The notes under the pieces are model-generated. The model searched no databases and was not told the origin of the DNA. It worked only from the letters and a program-made list of their open reading frames with translations. From positions 29,317,321 to 29,381,320 of the forward strand of contig NC_133115.1 in assembly GCF_022965805.1 (NCBI RefSeq): a stretch of DNA of 64,000 nucleotides, given 5' to 3'. Within the stretch, counting starts at the first letter, position 1. The number at the start of each line of letters is the position of its first letter. The DNA is from Primulina eburnea (lineage: Eukaryota; Streptophyta; Magnoliopsida; Lamiales; Gesneriaceae). A program made the translations under genes and the position numbers. Below, piece by piece: positions 63,201 to 64,000 of this stretch.

Positions 63201-63752
63201 CGAACATCTTTATCAATGGGATAGGTGGTTTGCCAAACGGTTTCTACATCCTGATATCGTTGCTGAATATGAATATATCTTTTTGTGGGATGAAGACCTA
63301 GGAGTCGAATATTTTCATCCGGGAAGGTACAAACGTGTGACTTTGGTATTGCTTAGTAGTGAAATTTTTTAATAACGTTTTCTTGTAACATTTCACTTTT
63401 TAGATATGTGTCAATTATCGAGGAAGAGGGACTTGAAATTTCACAACCTGCTCTTGATTCTGGCAAATCCGAGGTTCATCACGAGATTACAGTCCGCAGA
63501 AGGAGATCAAGGGTGCACAGGTTAGAAAAAGTCATGTATTTAGTGTTTCTCATGTCACCTGGTCTTTGAAAAATTGGAAATTTTCTTGATTCATTGTATC
63601 CAAGATTTTATGTAAAAAATGGGCATTTTGCTTACAATAGTGATTTTTATGTCCTATCTAATCTCTTCCATCCATTCTGTGAATAGGAGATACTATAAGC
63701 TTACAGGCGGTGGAAGGTGTTATGGAAACAGCACAACCCCTCCCTGTGTTGG
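60236..63752 (+). CDS. DUF707 family protein, 5' ten exons, 3' part outside window
   Basis: Exons 60236-60253, 61308-61427, 61532-61591, 61723-61788, 61892-61993, 62841-62924, 62998-63113, 63225-63326, 63404-63520 and 63687-63752, all GT-AG with phases that join in one frame (851 coding bases so far). The product begins MKMFNS and then VSLLSDPKSRTCLCSL. A membrane anchor follows (LIVSASLICGVFFIGSAW), so a type II, probably Golgi or secretory, protein. It continues with PKGIVSATSNLE, LLAIAVGIKQK, FVVMLFHYDG, INQTKWWFAKRFLHPD, YIFLWDEDLGVEYF and RRRRSRVHRRYY, all DUF707 (PF05212) signatures. Biochemical function is unknown; FLWDEDLGV has a DxD-like look, as in glycosyltransferases. The six-codon first exon is the least certain part: its frame is open upstream to about 60071 without another ATG. 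The last exons lie beyond 64000. Confidence 0.88.
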
Positions 63753-64000
63753 GTAAGAATCACATCTATTACGTTTTTGTATAAATTTTCACGAGATTGG
63801 AGTAACTATTGTGGTTCAAGCGTAATAGCAAACGTACCACCCCTAACTGAATTTCAAAATAATCATATCAAACAAGAGAACACAGTTTTGCTCATTGTAT
63901 TGGGATGTTTGAGATAGTATGTTTAATGTTTTCTCTGATTCTTTCGAATAGTATTAGGACCATACATTTAGGTTTCACTAAATTTGTTAGGGATTCTTTG
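63753..64000 (+). other. Intron of DUF707 gene, window end
   Basis: Follows the GT donor at 63753. No further exon is recognised before the window ends. Confidence 0.6.

Overview
This is a plant nuclear window, AT-rich, intron-bearing and dominated by nested transposable elements. The host genes (an RABA2-type Rab GTPase, a DUF707 family gene and a broken OPR-type oxidoreductase) are eudicot in structure. The repeat content suggests Lamiales, perhaps Gesneriaceae. That placement rests on remembered similarity of the first element's extra ORF and of a roughly 182 bp MITE family; it is an inference and was not searched.

Layout. 1-8332: the 3' part of a decayed Sirevirus-like Ty1/copia element (A, + strand), with broken pol, a divergent promoter-like spacer holding an antisense ORF, a long broken third ORF, PPT and 3' LTR. 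9365-34055: a segmental duplication. A left arm (9365-14110) is repeated in inverted orientation at about 16150-32046. The first 2 kb of the right-hand block (15866-17858) is repeated again, directly, at 32053-34055. The right arm was later split by a nearly complete young Sirevirus-like element (B, 18063-27845, - strand) with matching LTRs, the 5-bp duplication GATAT, an initiator-tRNA-Met PBS, gag, pol, a third ORF of the plant-transposon-protein type, several PPT-like runs and many copies of a short palindrome. The left arm keeps the empty site. The arms also carry MITEs, a solo LTR and small repeated low-confidence ORFs.

34056-45640: host gene space. An OPR-like gene (37543-40496) is knocked out by an 817 bp hAT relic in exon 3, flanked by a perfect 8-bp duplication. 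An intact two-exon RABA2 gene lies at 42812-45167. 45641-55655: a second type of copia element (C, - strand) with short LTRs and the duplication ATATC. It is itself interrupted by a hAT-like element (49771-50874) and a 2.6 kb solo LTR (52124-54771), each with its own target duplication. 55661-59860: intergenic relics and MITEs. 60236-64000: the 5' part of a DUF707 gene on the + strand, with ten exons visible, running off the window.

The genes do not form a pathway. The main story is layered transposition: target-site duplications, empty sites and nesting give a relative order of events.
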